64,000 nt of DNA from Shewanella zhangzhouensis (GCF_019457615.1 NZ_CP080414.1:1548501-1612500); one strand, 5' to 3'. Counted from the first letter of the stretch, positions 1 through 9,055 are shown. Numbers and translations are program-made. Notes: generated by a model from the sequence alone, not told the origin.

Positions 1-47
1 TAAGATGCGCTCCGTTCTGACGCAAGGCGTCGATAATAGAACGATTT

Positions 48-124
48 CGGTGATTAGCGCAGTCCGGTAGCGCATCTGCTTTGGGAGCAGAGGGTCAGAG
101 GTTCGAATCCTCTATCACCGACCA
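48..124 (+). tRNA. tRNA-Pro (anticodon TGG)
   Basis: A 77-nt cloverleaf. The acceptor arms CGGTGAT and ATCACCG pair perfectly, the anticodon stem TCTGC/GCAGA encloses the loop TTTGGGA (anticodon TGG), the T-loop GTTCGAATCC is canonical, and CCA is encoded. It is first of three tRNA genes in a row, probably one transcript ending at the terminator near 370-395. Confidence 0.95.
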
Positions 125-188
125 AATTATAAGTCGATGCAGGTATGCGTCGACTCCCCGGATAGGCTTCAACGATTGTTGATACCTT

Positions 189-265
189 GCGCCCGTAGCT
201 CAGTTGGATAGAGCATCCGCCTTCTAAGCGGATGGTCGCAGGTTCGAATCCTGCCGGGCGTGCCA
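189..265 (+). tRNA. tRNA-Arg (anticodon TCT)
   Basis: A 77-nt cloverleaf. The acceptor GCGCCCG pairs with CGGGCGT (one G-T), the anticodon stem TCCGC/GCGGA holds the loop CTTCTAA (anticodon TCT), the T-arm carries GGTTCGAATCC, and CCA is encoded. It is the middle member of the Pro-Arg-His tRNA cluster and decodes AGA/AGG. Confidence 0.95.
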
Positions 266-276
266 TAAAATTCAGT

Positions 277-353
277 GGTGACTGTAGCTCAGTTGGTAGA
301 GTCCCGGATTGTGATTCCGGTTGTCGTGGGTTCGAGCCCCATCAGTCACCCCA
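277..353 (+). tRNA. tRNA-His (anticodon GTG)
   Basis: The anticodon arm has stem CCGGA/TCCGG with the loop TTGTGAT (anticodon GTG). The 5' end carries the extra G of tRNA-His (GGTGACTG) opposite the C before an encoded CCA. The body closely resembles enterobacterial tRNA-His. It is last in the tRNA cluster, only 11 nt after tRNA-Arg. Confidence 0.95.
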
Positions 354-369
354 CTTCTTCAGAAGGTTA

Positions 370-395
370 AAAAGCGGCCAATGGCCGCTTTTTTT
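370..395 (+). terminator. Rho-independent terminator of the tRNA cluster
   Basis: A perfect 7-bp stem AGCGGCC/GGCCGCT with loop AAT is followed by a run of T. It lies 17 nt after tRNA-His and ends the tRNA transcript before the tig promoter region. Confidence 0.9.
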
Positions 396-420
396 CTAGC
401 CTTAAACGCCGGTTTCAGGC

Positions 421-449
421 TCGACTCAAGCAATATCGGTGGCTATAAT
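421..449 (+). promoter_or_regulatory. candidate sigma70 promoter of tig
   Basis: A perfect -10 hexamer TATAAT (444-449) sits 17 bp after a weak -35 TCGACT (421-426). It is the best promoter-like pair in the 210-bp gap before tig and would give a leader of about 150 nt. Inferred from sequence only. Confidence 0.5.
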
Positions 450-605
450 GTCGCGTCTTGATAACTGTCAACCATGAGCGACCAGTGCCGACGCGCCCGT
501 CGTGACAGGCATTAAAGTCAATTTAAAAGATCAAGAAACGAACACCTTAATAGTTGAACACTCGGCTATTTACAAAGGACGTTAGACATATTTCGAGGTA
601 AAACA

Positions 606-1910
606 ATGCAAGTTTCTGTTGAAACAACTCAAGGCTTAGAGCGTCGCCTGACCATCTCTGTACCTGCCGAGCAGATCGAAAAACTGGTTAACGAGAGCCT
701 GAAGCGCGAAGCCAAGCGTGCCCGTATCCCTGGTTTCCGTCCTGGTAAAGTACCAATGAGCGTTGTCAGCAAGCGCTACGGCGCCGCTATCCGTCAGGAT
801 GTGACTGGCGAAATCATGCAGCGCAATTTTGTTGAAGCCATCATCGCCGAGAAGCTGAATCCAGCTGGCGCACCTACTTTCATGCCAGGTGCAAGCGATG
901 CCGACAAGTTTGAATTTGTTGCCACTTTTGAAGTGTATCCAGAAGTAGAACTCAAAGGTCTGGATGCCATCGAAGTTGAACAGCCAAAAGCTGACGTGAC
1001 CGATGCTGACGTAGACAGCATGATTGAAACCCTGCGCAAGCAACATGCTACTTTCGACGCAGTCGAACGTGCCGCCGAAGAAGGCGACAAAGTAGTTATC
1101 AACTTTGTTGGCAGCGTAGATGGTGAAGAGTTCCAGGGTGGCAAGGCCGAAGGCTTTGAGCTGCAACTGGGCAGCGGTCGTATGATCCCTGGCTTCGAAG
1201 AAGGCATCAAAGGCCACAAGGCCGGTGAAGAATTCGAAATCGACGTGACCTTCCCTGAGGAATACCACGCTGAAAACCTGAAGGGCAAAGCGGCCAAGTT
1301 CGCTATCACCCTGACTGAGGTGAAAGCGGCTAACCTGCCAGAAGTAAATGACGAGTTTGCCAAGCTGTTCGGTATCACCGATGGCGGCGTTGAGGCTCTG
1401 AAGGCCGAAATTCGCAAGAACATGAGCCGTGAGCTGGATCAGGCCCTGAAAGCCAACGTGAAAGAGCAGGTGATCAACGGTCTGCTGGCTGCCAACGACA
1501 TCGAGCTGCCAAAGGCACTTATCGATGGCGAAATCAACGTACTGCGTCGTCAAGCCGTTCAGCGTTTCGGTGGCAATGCTGCCAACATGCCTGAGCTGCC
1601 AGCTGAGCTGTTCGCTGAGCAAGCCGAGCGCCGCGTAAAAGTGGGCCTGCTGCTGGGCGAAGTTATCAAGTCTACCGAGCTGAAAGTAGAAGAAGAACGC
1701 GTTCAGGCGCTGATTGCTTCTATGGCTTCTGCCTATGAAGACCCAGCCGAAGTGATTGAGTACTACAACGGTAACAAAGAGCTGATGCAGAACATGCGCA
1801 ACGTGGCTCTGGAAGAGCAAGCCGTTGAAGCTCTGCTGAAATCTGCAAAAGTGATCGAGAAGGAAGTTGCTTTTGAAGAATTTATGAACAAGGCTACCGG
1901 CCGCGCTTAA
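606..1910 (+). CDS. tig: trigger factor, ribosome-associated chaperone / peptidyl-prolyl isomerase
   Basis: Trigger factor binds near the ribosomal exit tunnel and shields nascent chains; it also has proline isomerase activity. The 434-aa length matches the family (E. coli 432). An N-terminal ribosome-binding domain covers about residues 1-115 and includes the signature GFRPGKVP, which docks on ribosomal protein L23. An FKBP-type PPIase domain lies at about 150-245 (GDKVVINFVGSVDG, then IPGFEEGIKG). A long helical C-terminal chaperone domain follows. The start is supported by GAGG about 8 nt upstream. The gene heads the conserved tig-clpP-clpX-lon order, pairing folding with regulated proteolysis. 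Confidence 0.97.
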   Translation: MQVSVETTQGLERRLTISVPAEQIEKLVNESLKREAKRARIPGFRPGKVPMSVVSKRYGAAIRQDVTGEIMQRNFVEAIIAEKLNPAGAPTFMPGASDADKFEFVATFEVYPEVELKGLDAIEVEQPKADVTDADVDSMIETLRKQHATFDAVERAAEEGDKVVINFVGSVDGEEFQGGKAEGFELQLGSGRMIPGFEEGIKGHKAGEEFEIDVTFPEEYHAENLKGKAAKFAITLTEVKAANLPEVNDEFAKLFGITDGGVEALKAEIRKNMSRELDQALKANVKEQVINGLLAANDIELPKALIDGEINVLRRQAVQRFGGNAANMPELPAELFAEQAERRVKVGLLLGEVIKSTELKVEEERVQALIASMASAYEDPAEVIEYYNGNKELMQNMRNVALEEQAVEALLKSAKVIEKEVAFEEFMNKATGRA

Positions 1911-1945
1911 CCGCAGCTTGACTTGATTGGCGTTAAGCCATTTAT

Positions 1946-1982
1946 AATGGCTCGTATGAGGCTCCTCATGCGGGCCATTTTT
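1946..1982 (+). terminator. hairpin with T-tract between tig and clpP
   Basis: The AATGGC and GCCATT arms plus the inner ATGAGG/CCTCAT arms form a long imperfect hairpin followed by TTTTTA. A TATAAT (1943-1948) with a TTGACT 19 bp upstream overlaps its left side, so the clpP promoter may lie in the same stretch. Both readings are inferred; the hairpin may only attenuate. Confidence 0.65.
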
Positions 1983-1999
1983 ATTTAGGGAAGGGATAA

Positions 2000-2608
2000 A
2001 TGCATAACGCACCGGAATCAGTATTCAATGCGCTCGTGCCCATGGTGGTGGAACAAACCGCAAAAGGTGAGCGTTCCTACGATATCTATTCACGTCTGCT
2101 GAAAGAGCGAGTCATCTTCCTGGTGGGTCAGGTTGAAGAGCACATGGCTAACCTGATTGTTGCGCAGCTACTGTTTCTGGAATCCGAAAACCCAGATAAA
2201 GAGATTTATCTCTACATCAATTCACCCGGTGGCAGCGTAACTGCAGGTATGGCGATTTACGATACCATGCAGTTTATCAAGCCCAAGGTCAGTACCGTTT
2301 GTATCGGTCAGGCCTGCAGTATGGGCGCGTTCCTGCTTGCCGGTGGTGAAAAAGGCATGCGCCATTGTTTGCCAAATTCCAGGGTAATGATCCACCAGCC
2401 TTTGGGTGGTTTCCAGGGACAGGCATCGGATATCGCTATCCATGCGCAGGAAATTTTGGGTATCAAACACAAACTCAACCAGATGTTATCGCACCACACA
2501 GGCCAGCCAATGGAAGTGATTGAGCGTGACACTGACCGCGATAATTTCATGAGTGCAACCCAGGCCGTAGAATACGGTCTGATAGATTCAGTGCTGACCA
2601 GCCGCTGA
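2000..2608 (+). CDS. clpP: ATP-dependent Clp protease proteolytic subunit
   Basis: ClpP is the serine peptidase that forms a double heptameric ring and degrades proteins fed by ClpX or ClpA in the cytosol. The 202-aa product carries the catalytic triad: Ser107 in GQACSMGA, His132 in RVMIHQPLGG and Asp181 in DTDRDNFMS. These align with E. coli Ser111, His136 and Asp185 at a constant offset of four. A short N-terminal stretch probably acts as the propeptide. The Shine-Dalgarno GGGAAGGG lies just upstream of the ATG. clpX follows after 85 bp, the usual clpPX arrangement. Confidence 0.97.
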   Translation: MHNAPESVFNALVPMVVEQTAKGERSYDIYSRLLKERVIFLVGQVEEHMANLIVAQLLFLESENPDKEIYLYINSPGGSVTAGMAIYDTMQFIKPKVSTVCIGQACSMGAFLLAGGEKGMRHCLPNSRVMIHQPLGGFQGQASDIAIHAQEILGIKHKLNQMLSHHTGQPMEVIERDTDRDNFMSATQAVEYGLIDSVLTSR

Positions 2609-2693
2609 TTTTTGCATCGCTCTGGGCTAAGCTCAGATTGAAAGGTTGAGATAGAGAGACAAGCGACTGACAGGTCGCAAACGGGGTAAACTA

Positions 2694-3971
2694 ATGGGTG
2701 AGAACAAGACTGGTGATGGCGGCAAACTGCTGTATTGCTCCTTCTGCGGAAAGAGCCAGCACGAAGTGCGAAAGCTGATCGCCGGACCATCCGTGTACGT
2801 CTGCGACGAGTGTGTTGAGCTGTGTAACGACATCATTCGCGAAGAGATTAAAGAGATTTCGCCAAAGCGGGATCAGGACAAGCTGCCAACGCCTCATGAA
2901 CTGAGAGCGCACCTTGATGACTACGTCATTGGTCAGGAAAAGGCCAAGAAGGTGTTGTCGGTGGCGGTATACAACCACTATAAGCGCTTGCGTAATGCAG
3001 GCCCCAAAGATGGGGTAGAGCTGGGTAAGAGCAACATTCTGCTCATTGGTCCCACAGGTAGTGGTAAGACACTGCTGGCCGAAACCCTGGCGCGCTTCCT
3101 CAATGTGCCTTTCACCATGGCCGATGCCACTACCCTGACCGAAGCCGGTTATGTGGGTGAGGACGTTGAGAACATCATTCAGAAGCTGTTGCAGAAATGC
3201 GATTACGATGTGGAAAAGGCCCAGCGTGGCATCGTCTATATCGATGAAATCGATAAAATCAGCCGCAAGTCCGATAACCCCTCCATCACCCGTGATGTGA
3301 GCGGTGAAGGCGTGCAGCAAGCGCTGCTGAAACTCATCGAAGGTACCGTTGCTGCCGTGCCTCCTCAGGGCGGCCGTAAACATCCGCAGCAGGAGTTTTT
3401 GCAGGTTGATACCTCCAAGATCCTCTTTATCTGTGGTGGCGCCTTTGCCGGCCTTGAGAAAGTGATTGAGCAACGTACCCACACCGGCAGTGGTATTGGT
3501 TTCGGTGCTCAGGTAAAGGGCAAGGAAGAAAAAGAGAGCATGTCTGACATCCTCTCGCAGGTTGAGCCGGAAGATCTGGTCAAATACGGCCTTATCCCTG
3601 AGTTCATCGGTCGTTTGCCTGTGGTCGCTACCCTGGCAGAGCTGGATGAAGACGCACTTATCCAAATTTTGTCTGAGCCAAAGAACGCGCTCACCAAGCA
3701 ATATGCAGCGCTGTTTGAGATGGAAAACGTTGAGCTTGAGTTCCGTGAAGACGCCCTTAAGGCCATTGCTCAAAAGGCGATGTCACGCAAAACGGGCGCC
3801 CGTGGTCTGCGCTCGATTGTGGAAGGTATTCTGCTGGATACCATGTATGACTTGCCGTCCCAACAGGGTGTGAGCAAGGCGGTGGTGGATGAGTCTGTGG
3901 TAAAGGGCGAGTCTGCGCCTATCCTGATTTACGAGCAGACCGAATCTCAGGCGGCCAGCGGCGACCAATAA
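2694..3971 (+). CDS. clpX: Clp protease ATP-binding subunit ClpX (AAA+ unfoldase)
   Basis: ClpX is the hexameric AAA+ unfoldase that recognises degradation tags and translocates substrates into ClpP. The 425-aa protein has the N-terminal C4 zinc-binding domain (Cys15, Cys18, Cys37, Cys40) used for substrate and adaptor binding. Walker A GPTGSGKT is at 119-126 and Walker B with IVYIDEID near 180-187. The IGFGA pore-facing ClpP-contact loop type motif is present near residue 268. The length equals the E. coli protein within one residue. The terminator after it separates it from lon. Confidence 0.97.
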   Translation: MGENKTGDGGKLLYCSFCGKSQHEVRKLIAGPSVYVCDECVELCNDIIREEIKEISPKRDQDKLPTPHELRAHLDDYVIGQEKAKKVLSVAVYNHYKRLRNAGPKDGVELGKSNILLIGPTGSGKTLLAETLARFLNVPFTMADATTLTEAGYVGEDVENIIQKLLQKCDYDVEKAQRGIVYIDEIDKISRKSDNPSITRDVSGEGVQQALLKLIEGTVAAVPPQGGRKHPQQEFLQVDTSKILFICGGAFAGLEKVIEQRTHTGSGIGFGAQVKGKEEKESMSDILSQVEPEDLVKYGLIPEFIGRLPVVATLAELDEDALIQILSEPKNALTKQYAALFEMENVELEFREDALKAIAQKAMSRKTGARGLRSIVEGILLDTMYDLPSQQGVSKAVVDESVVKGESAPILIYEQTESQAASGDQ

Positions 3972-3998
3972 TTGCCCATCCGCGTTGAAAGCACGAAT

Positions 3999-4026
3999 AA
4001 AGGAGTCCAATTGGGCTCCTTTTTTA
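3999..4026 (+). terminator. Rho-independent terminator after clpX
   Basis: The stem AGGAGTCC/GGGCTCCT (with a G-T pair) around AATT is followed directly by a T-tract. It separates the clpPX transcript from lon. Confidence 0.85.
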
Positions 4027-4035
4027 CATTTATGC

Positions 4036-4064
4036 CATTGAAAGGGCCGAAACAGCCCCAATAT
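4036..4064 (+). promoter_or_regulatory. candidate sigma32 (RpoH) heat-shock promoter of lon
   Basis: ATTGAA (4037-4042) and CCCCAATAT (4056-4064) are separated by 13 bp counted from the end of TTGAA. This resembles the RpoH consensus CTTGAA-N13-17-CCCCATNT. The site lies 36 bp before the lon start and has the same layout as the heat-shock promoter of E. coli lon. Confidence 0.7.
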
Positions 4065-4099
4065 ACTCGAATATAGTCCATCTGATACGGAATCGAATT

Positions 4100-6457
4100 A
4101 TGTCCCAAGAGCGTGAAGCGCATTTCGAATTGCCGGTATTACCCCTGCGAGATGTGGTGGTGTACCCCCATATGGTCATTCCGTTATTTGTGGGTCGTGA
4201 AAAGTCTATTCGCTGCCTTGAAACGGCCATGGCCCAAGATAAGCAGATCATGCTTGTCGCTCAGCGAGATGCCGATCTGGATGAGCCCGGTGCTGACGAC
4301 ATTTTTGAGGTGGGGACCATCGCCTCCATTCTGCAGCTGCTTAAACTGCCTGACGGTACAGTTAAAGTGCTGGTTGAGGGTGGTCGCCGAGCCCGTGTGG
4401 CCCGTTACACACAGGAAGAGCCTTTCTTTATCGGCCGCATCGAAGAGCTGCCTTCAGCGCCACTGGAAGACAAGGAAGAAGAGGTGTTGGTGCGCAGTGC
4501 CATCGCCCAATTTGAAGGCTACATCAAGCTCAATAAAAAAATTCCTCCCGAAGTGCTGACCTCCATGTCCGGCATCGATGAGGCTGCTCGCCTTGCCGAC
4601 ACCATGGCCGCCCATATGCCACTCAAGCTTGAAGACAAACAGTCTGTGCTCGAAATGGTGAATGTCGGTGAGCGCCTCGAGTACCTGATGGCCATGATGG
4701 AAGGCGAAATCGATTTGCTGCAGGTGGAGAAGCGCATCCGCTCCCGCGTGAAAAAGCAAATGGAGAAGAGCCAGCGCGAGTACTACCTGAATGAGCAAAT
4801 GAAAGCCATTCAGAAGGAGCTTGGCGATCTCGACGAAGGCCATGATGAATTTGAGACCCTCAATCGCAAGATTGAAGAGGCCAAGATGCCGGCTGATGCC
4901 AAAGACAAGGCCCAGGCAGAGCTGAACAAGTTGCGTATGATGTCCCCCATGTCAGCCGAGGCCACTGTGGTGCGCTCCTATGTTGATTGGATGACCTCAG
5001 TGCCCTGGTTTGAGCGCTCCAAAATCAAGCGTGACCTCTCCAAGGCCGAGCAGGTGCTCAATGCAGACCACTATGGACTGGAAAAAGTCAAAGAGCGCAT
5101 CCTTGAGTATTTGGCGGTACAGACCCGGGTGAAACAGCTTAAAGGCCCAATCCTGTGTCTGGTGGGGCCACCAGGTGTGGGTAAAACCTCGCTCGGTCAG
5201 TCCATTGCCAAGGCAACCGGCCGTAAATACGTGCGGGTGGCGCTGGGTGGCGTCCGTGACGAAGCGGAAATCCGCGGTCATCGTCGTACCTACATCGGCT
5301 CAATGCCAGGCAAAATCATCCAGAAGATGGCCAAGGTCGGGGTGAAAAACCCGCTGTTCCTGCTGGATGAAATCGACAAGATGAGTTCCGACATGCGCGG
5401 CGACCCGGCTTCAGCCCTGCTGGAAGTTTTGGATCCCGAGCAGAACGCTACCTTTAACGATCACTATCTGGAAGTCGATTATGACTTGTCCGATGTGATG
5501 TTTGTGGCCACCAGTAACTCCATGGATATTCCAGGCCCGCTGCTGGACCGTATGGAAGTGATTCGTCTGTCGGGTTACACCGAAGACGAAAAGCTCAACA
5601 TCGCCAAGCAGCACTTGCTGCCAAAGCAGGTTGAGCGTAACGGGCTGAAGCCACAGGAAATCAGCGTCGATGATGGCGCGATTCTGGGCATTATCCGTTA
5701 CTACACCCGTGAGGCAGGTGTCCGTGCCCTTGAGCGTGAACTGTCGAAGATTTGCCGTAAAGTCGTGAAGCAAATTTTGCTGGATAAAGCGGTGAAACAC
5801 GTGGATGTGACCGGTGACAACCTTAAGTCATTCCTGGGTGTTCAGCGTCACGACTATGGTAAGGCTGAGTCCAATAATCAGATAGGGCAGGTAACAGGTC
5901 TTGCCTGGACTCAGGTTGGCGGTGACCTTTTGACCATTGAAGCCACTTCGGTGGCGGGTAAAGGCAAGCTTACATACACGGGGTCTCTGGGCGATGTGAT
6001 GCAGGAATCGATTCAGGCCGCCATGACAGTGGTGCGTGCCCGTGCCGAGCAACTGGGTATCAACCCTGACTTCTATGAGAAGCGCGATATCCATGTGCAC
6101 GTGCCTGAAGGTGCCACGCCAAAGGATGGTCCATCAGCCGGTGCCGCCATGTGTACCGCACTGGTTTCAACCCTGACTGGTAATCCGGTTCGTGCGGATG
6201 TAGCCATGACAGGTGAGATTACCCTGCGCGGTGAAGTGCTGCCCATCGGTGGTCTTAAGGAGAAACTGCTGGCGGCTCACCGTGGTGGTATTAAGCATGT
6301 GCTTATCCCCAAAGAAAACGAACGTGACCTTGAAGAAATCCCCGCTAACGTGGTGGCAGATCTGCAAATTCACCCGGTTCGTTGGGTGGACGAAGTGCTG
6401 AAATTGGCGCTGGAGCGCCCGGTTGAAGGCTTCGAAGTGGTCAAAAACGCCGGATAA
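4100..6457 (+). CDS. lon: Lon ATP-dependent protease
   Basis: Lon is a cytosolic homohexameric AAA+ serine protease that removes damaged proteins and short-lived regulators. The 785-aa product follows the LonA order. The N-terminal substrate-binding domain begins LPVLPLRDVVVYPHM. A coiled coil precedes the AAA+ module with Walker A GPPGVGKT at 356-363 and Walker B LFLLDEIDKM. The S16 peptidase domain has catalytic Ser679 in DGPSAGAA and Lys722 in GGLKEKLLA, the same numbering as E. coli. A heat-shock-type promoter precedes it. hupB follows after 258 bp, as in many gammaproteobacteria. Confidence 0.98.
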   Translation: MSQEREAHFELPVLPLRDVVVYPHMVIPLFVGREKSIRCLETAMAQDKQIMLVAQRDADLDEPGADDIFEVGTIASILQLLKLPDGTVKVLVEGGRRARVARYTQEEPFFIGRIEELPSAPLEDKEEEVLVRSAIAQFEGYIKLNKKIPPEVLTSMSGIDEAARLADTMAAHMPLKLEDKQSVLEMVNVGERLEYLMAMMEGEIDLLQVEKRIRSRVKKQMEKSQREYYLNEQMKAIQKELGDLDEGHDEFETLNRKIEEAKMPADAKDKAQAELNKLRMMSPMSAEATVVRSYVDWMTSVPWFERSKIKRDLSKAEQVLNADHYGLEKVKERILEYLAVQTRVKQLKGPILCLVGPPGVGKTSLGQSIAKATGRKYVRVALGGVRDEAEIRGHRRTYIGSMPGKIIQKMAKVGVKNPLFLLDEIDKMSSDMRGDPASALLEVLDPEQNATFNDHYLEVDYDLSDVMFVATSNSMDIPGPLLDRMEVIRLSGYTEDEKLNIAKQHLLPKQVERNGLKPQEISVDDGAILGIIRYYTREAGVRALERELSKICRKVVKQILLDKAVKHVDVTGDNLKSFLGVQRHDYGKAESNNQIGQVTGLAWTQVGGDLLTIEATSVAGKGKLTYTGSLGDVMQESIQAAMTVVRARAEQLGINPDFYEKRDIHVHVPEGATPKDGPSAGAAMCTALVSTLTGNPVRADVAMTGEITLRGEVLPIGGLKEKLLAAHRGGIKHVLIPKENERDLEEIPANVVADLQIHPVRWVDEVLKLALERPVEGFEVVKNAG

Positions 6458-6620
6458 GGCAAAAAAGTGCGCTACAGGCTTAAAAAAAGTGAAAAAAGGG
6501 GCTTAACAAACCCTTGACCTGTGGTAGCCTAGGTTCGTGGAGAGCCAGTACCTCCCAAACCCTTGGCAGGGCTGGCTTTGAGCTGTATCCAACTTTAATT
6601 CTTTGCTTTTTCGTTGACGC

Positions 6621-6649
6621 TTGAACTTTGGTTTCAAGCTTGTTATAAA
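6621..6649 (+). promoter_or_regulatory. sigma70-type promoter of hupB
   Basis: TTGAAC (6621-6626) and TATAAA (6644-6649) are separated by exactly 17 bp, a near-consensus pair. It lies 66 bp before the hupB start. I see nothing else firm in the 258-bp lon-hupB gap. Confidence 0.7.
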
Positions 6650-6715
6650 AGCCTCCGCAGACCGCTCTAGAGAAGGATTTGGTTGCGGCGCAAAAACTAC
6701 ATTCAAGGGGATGAC

Positions 6716-6988
6716 ATGAATAAATCTGAACTGATCGAGAAAATTGCTTCTGGTGCCGATATTTCCAAGGCTGCTGCCGGTCGCGCACTGGACTCTTTCA
6801 TCGCTGCTGTGACTGAAGGTCTGAAGGACGGCGGTAAAATTTCCCTGGTTGGTTTTGGTACTTTTGAAGTTCGTGAGCGTGCTGAGCGTACCGGCCGTAA
6901 CCCACAGTCTGGCAAAGAGATCAAAATCCCTGCCGCCAAGATCCCAGCATTCAAAGCTGGTAAAGCACTGAAAGACGCAGTCAACTAA
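6716..6988 (+). CDS. hupB: DNA-binding protein HU-beta
   Basis: HU is a small dimeric nucleoid protein that bends DNA without sequence specificity. The 90-aa product starts MNKSELIEKIA and contains the HU/IHF signature GFGTFEVRERAERTGRNP with the DNA-inserting proline in the arm (RNPQSG). I chose the ATG at 6716 because it gives the universal HU N-terminus and is preceded by AAGGGG. An in-frame start at 6683 would add eleven unrelated residues. Its position after lon matches hupB rather than hupA. A 17-bp-spaced promoter and a terminator make it a single-gene unit. Confidence 0.96.
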   Translation: MNKSELIEKIASGADISKAAAGRALDSFIAAVTEGLKDGGKISLVGFGTFEVRERAERTGRNPQSGKEIKIPAAKIPAFKAGKALKDAVN

Positions 6989-7020
6989 TACTGACTCGCC
7001 TTTGTAGGCTTTCGTTCTTC

Positions 7021-7045
7021 AAGCACTGCCACTGCAGTGCTTTTT
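7021..7045 (+). terminator. Rho-independent terminator after hupB
   Basis: A perfect 8-bp stem AGCACTGC/GCAGTGCT with loop CACT is followed by TTTT, 33 nt after the hupB stop. Confidence 0.88.
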
Positions 7046-7123
7046 ACGAATTGAAGGTGTTGAGCAACTAAGCGCAGCACCGGAGTGACGAAGCATTCAA
7101 GGTCATTCCTGAAAAGTTACATA

Positions 7124-7155
7124 AAGGCGCATCCTCACAAAGATGCGCTTTTTTA
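7124..7155 (+). terminator. second hairpin-T terminator before ppiD
   Basis: Arms GCGCATC and GATGCGC around an 8-nt loop, followed by TTTTTT. It lies 33 bp before ppiD, so it either backs up the hupB terminator or attenuates read-through into ppiD. Confidence 0.75.
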
Positions 7156-7188
7156 TTTCAATCACAAGAGTAACAAGCGGGACGTCTG

Positions 7189-9039
7189 ATGTTAGAAAAG
7201 ATCCGTGAAGGTGCCCAGGGTACCATTGCCAAGAGCATTCTGGTGCTGGTGATACTTTCTTTTGCCTTTACCGGTGTGAGCAGCTATCTGGGCTCCTCGA
7301 CCGAACCTGCGGCTGCCACAGTGAACGGCGAAGAAATTCCCGTCTCAGCACTGGAGCAAGCCTTCCAAAACGAAAAGGCACGTATGGAGCAGCAACTGGG
7401 TGAGATGTTCCAGACCCTGGCCGCCGACGATAACTACCTGCGCTCCATCAGACAGGGTGTGCTCGAGCGTATGATTGCCGACAAATTGCTGGATCAAACT
7501 GCCAGTGAAATGGGGCTGCGCATCTCCGATGAGCAAATCAAACAAGCCATCATGGAAGAGCCCGCCTTCCAAACCGAAGGCAAGTTTGACAACGAGCGTT
7601 ACCTAGCTATCCTGCGTCAGCTCGGTTACCAAACCAACAGCTTCCGCGACATGATGCGTGTCGACATGACCCGTCGCCAGCTGGTGAACGCCCTGATAGG
7701 CAGTGAGTTTGTGCTGCCATCTGAGAGCAAGGCAGTTGCCGATCTGCAAGGCCAGACCCGTGACCTGCGTTATTTGGTGGTTGAGTCCCAGCCATTCGAA
7801 GCCGATATCACAGTGGCCGACGATGAAGCCAAGAGCTTCTACGATGCCAATCCCGACCAGTTTATAAAACCTGAGCAGGTGAGCCTTGAATACCTTACGC
7901 TGTCTGCCAAGTCACTTGCCGATGACGTGAACGTGACCGACGAGCAGGCCAAAGCCTATTACGACGAGCACATGAGCCAGTACAAGACGCCTGAAAAACG
8001 TCTGGCTGCCCATATCCTGGTGAACCTGGGCGACGACGAAGCTGCCGCCAAAGCCAAAGCCGATGCGATTTATGCCAAGCTTCTGGCCGGTGCAGACTTT
8101 GCTGAGCTCGCCAAAACCGACTCCGAAGACACTTTCAGTGGTGAGCAGGGTGGTCAGCTTGACTGGTTTGAGCAGGGAGTGATGGATCCTGCGTTTGACG
8201 AAGCCTTGTTTGGTCTCGAAAAAGATCAGTATTCCGCGGTGGTGAAAACCGCCTATGGTTTCCACATCATCAAGTTGCTTGACCTGCAGGGCGGTGCACA
8301 GGCCAGCTTCGAAGAAGTGAAGGACCGCATCTTCGCCCAGATCAAAGAAAAAGATGCGCTGGACAAGTTCTACAGCCTGCAGCAAAAACTGGCCGATACC
8401 AGTTACGAAGTCCCAGACAGCCTGACCGAAGCGGCCAAGGCCACCGGGCTTGAAGTGAAAACCACTGGTCTTTTCGCCCGTGAAATGCCACCGGCTGACA
8501 TCAGCAACCCAGCACTCATCAAGGCGGCGTTCTCTGAGCAGGTACTGCTGAGCGGCATGAACAGCGACGTGATTGATCTTGGTGACAACAATGTGGCCGT
8601 TGTGCGCGTTAAAGAGCACAAGCAAGCCGGTACTTTACCATTTGATGAAGTCAAAGCCGGTATCGTTGCCCGCCTGACCCAGGACAAGGCCAACGATGCG
8701 GCCAAGTTGCAGGCGCAGGAATTGCTGGCCAAGTTCAAGGCGGGTGAAGCACTGGAGCTGACTGCCAAAGCCAAGGTTGCCCGTTTCGACCGTGAGCTGG
8801 ATCCCTCCATCGTGAACAAGGGCTTCCAATTGGCCGTAGGCGGCGCTGATACCATCAGCATGGCTTCCGGTTATGCGCTGGTAGTATTGGACAAGGTTAA
8901 CGCAGCAGAGGGCGTTGAAGACGCTCTGGTGCAGGCCCTTGCTCAGCGTCTGAGCAACCAGTATACCGAGCTTGCCTATCGCGGCGTTATCGACTCGCTG
9001 AAGGCAAAAGCCGAAATCAGTTACGCTGCTGCGGAATAA
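7189..9039 (+). CDS. ppiD: periplasmic folding chaperone PpiD, membrane-anchored parvulin-like
   Basis: PpiD is an inner-membrane-anchored periplasmic chaperone at the SecYEG exit that assists newly exported proteins. The 616-aa protein starts MLEKIREGAQG, with one transmembrane segment at about residues 14-36 (KSILVLVILSFAFTGV) and the bulk in the periplasm. A SurA-N-like chaperone domain is followed by one parvulin domain around residues 265-365 (RLAAHILV ... GGQLDWFEQGVM ... YGFHIIKL). A long C-terminal tail follows. The length agrees with E. coli PpiD (623). The position downstream of hupB is conserved. Confidence 0.95.
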   Translation: MLEKIREGAQGTIAKSILVLVILSFAFTGVSSYLGSSTEPAAATVNGEEIPVSALEQAFQNEKARMEQQLGEMFQTLAADDNYLRSIRQGVLERMIADKLLDQTASEMGLRISDEQIKQAIMEEPAFQTEGKFDNERYLAILRQLGYQTNSFRDMMRVDMTRRQLVNALIGSEFVLPSESKAVADLQGQTRDLRYLVVESQPFEADITVADDEAKSFYDANPDQFIKPEQVSLEYLTLSAKSLADDVNVTDEQAKAYYDEHMSQYKTPEKRLAAHILVNLGDDEAAAKAKADAIYAKLLAGADFAELAKTDSEDTFSGEQGGQLDWFEQGVMDPAFDEALFGLEKDQYSAVVKTAYGFHIIKLLDLQGGAQASFEEVKDRIFAQIKEKDALDKFYSLQQKLADTSYEVPDSLTEAAKATGLEVKTTGLFAREMPPADISNPALIKAAFSEQVLLSGMNSDVIDLGDNNVAVVRVKEHKQAGTLPFDEVKAGIVARLTQDKANDAAKLQAQELLAKFKAGEALELTAKAKVARFDRELDPSIVNKGFQLAVGGADTISMASGYALVVLDKVNAAEGVEDALVQALAQRLSNQYTELAYRGVIDSLKAKAEISYAAAE

Positions 9040-9055
9040 CGATAAGTTGCAGCAT

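Noticed and set aside
636..2012. Long minus-strand open frame opposite tig
   Set aside because: It is an antisense shadow: tig on the plus strand has full family motifs and a ribosome site, while the minus frame shows no recognisable domain.
2691..3773. 360-codon minus-strand frame opposite clpX
   Set aside because: It mirrors clpX codon structure (low-stop antisense frame) and matches no family I know.
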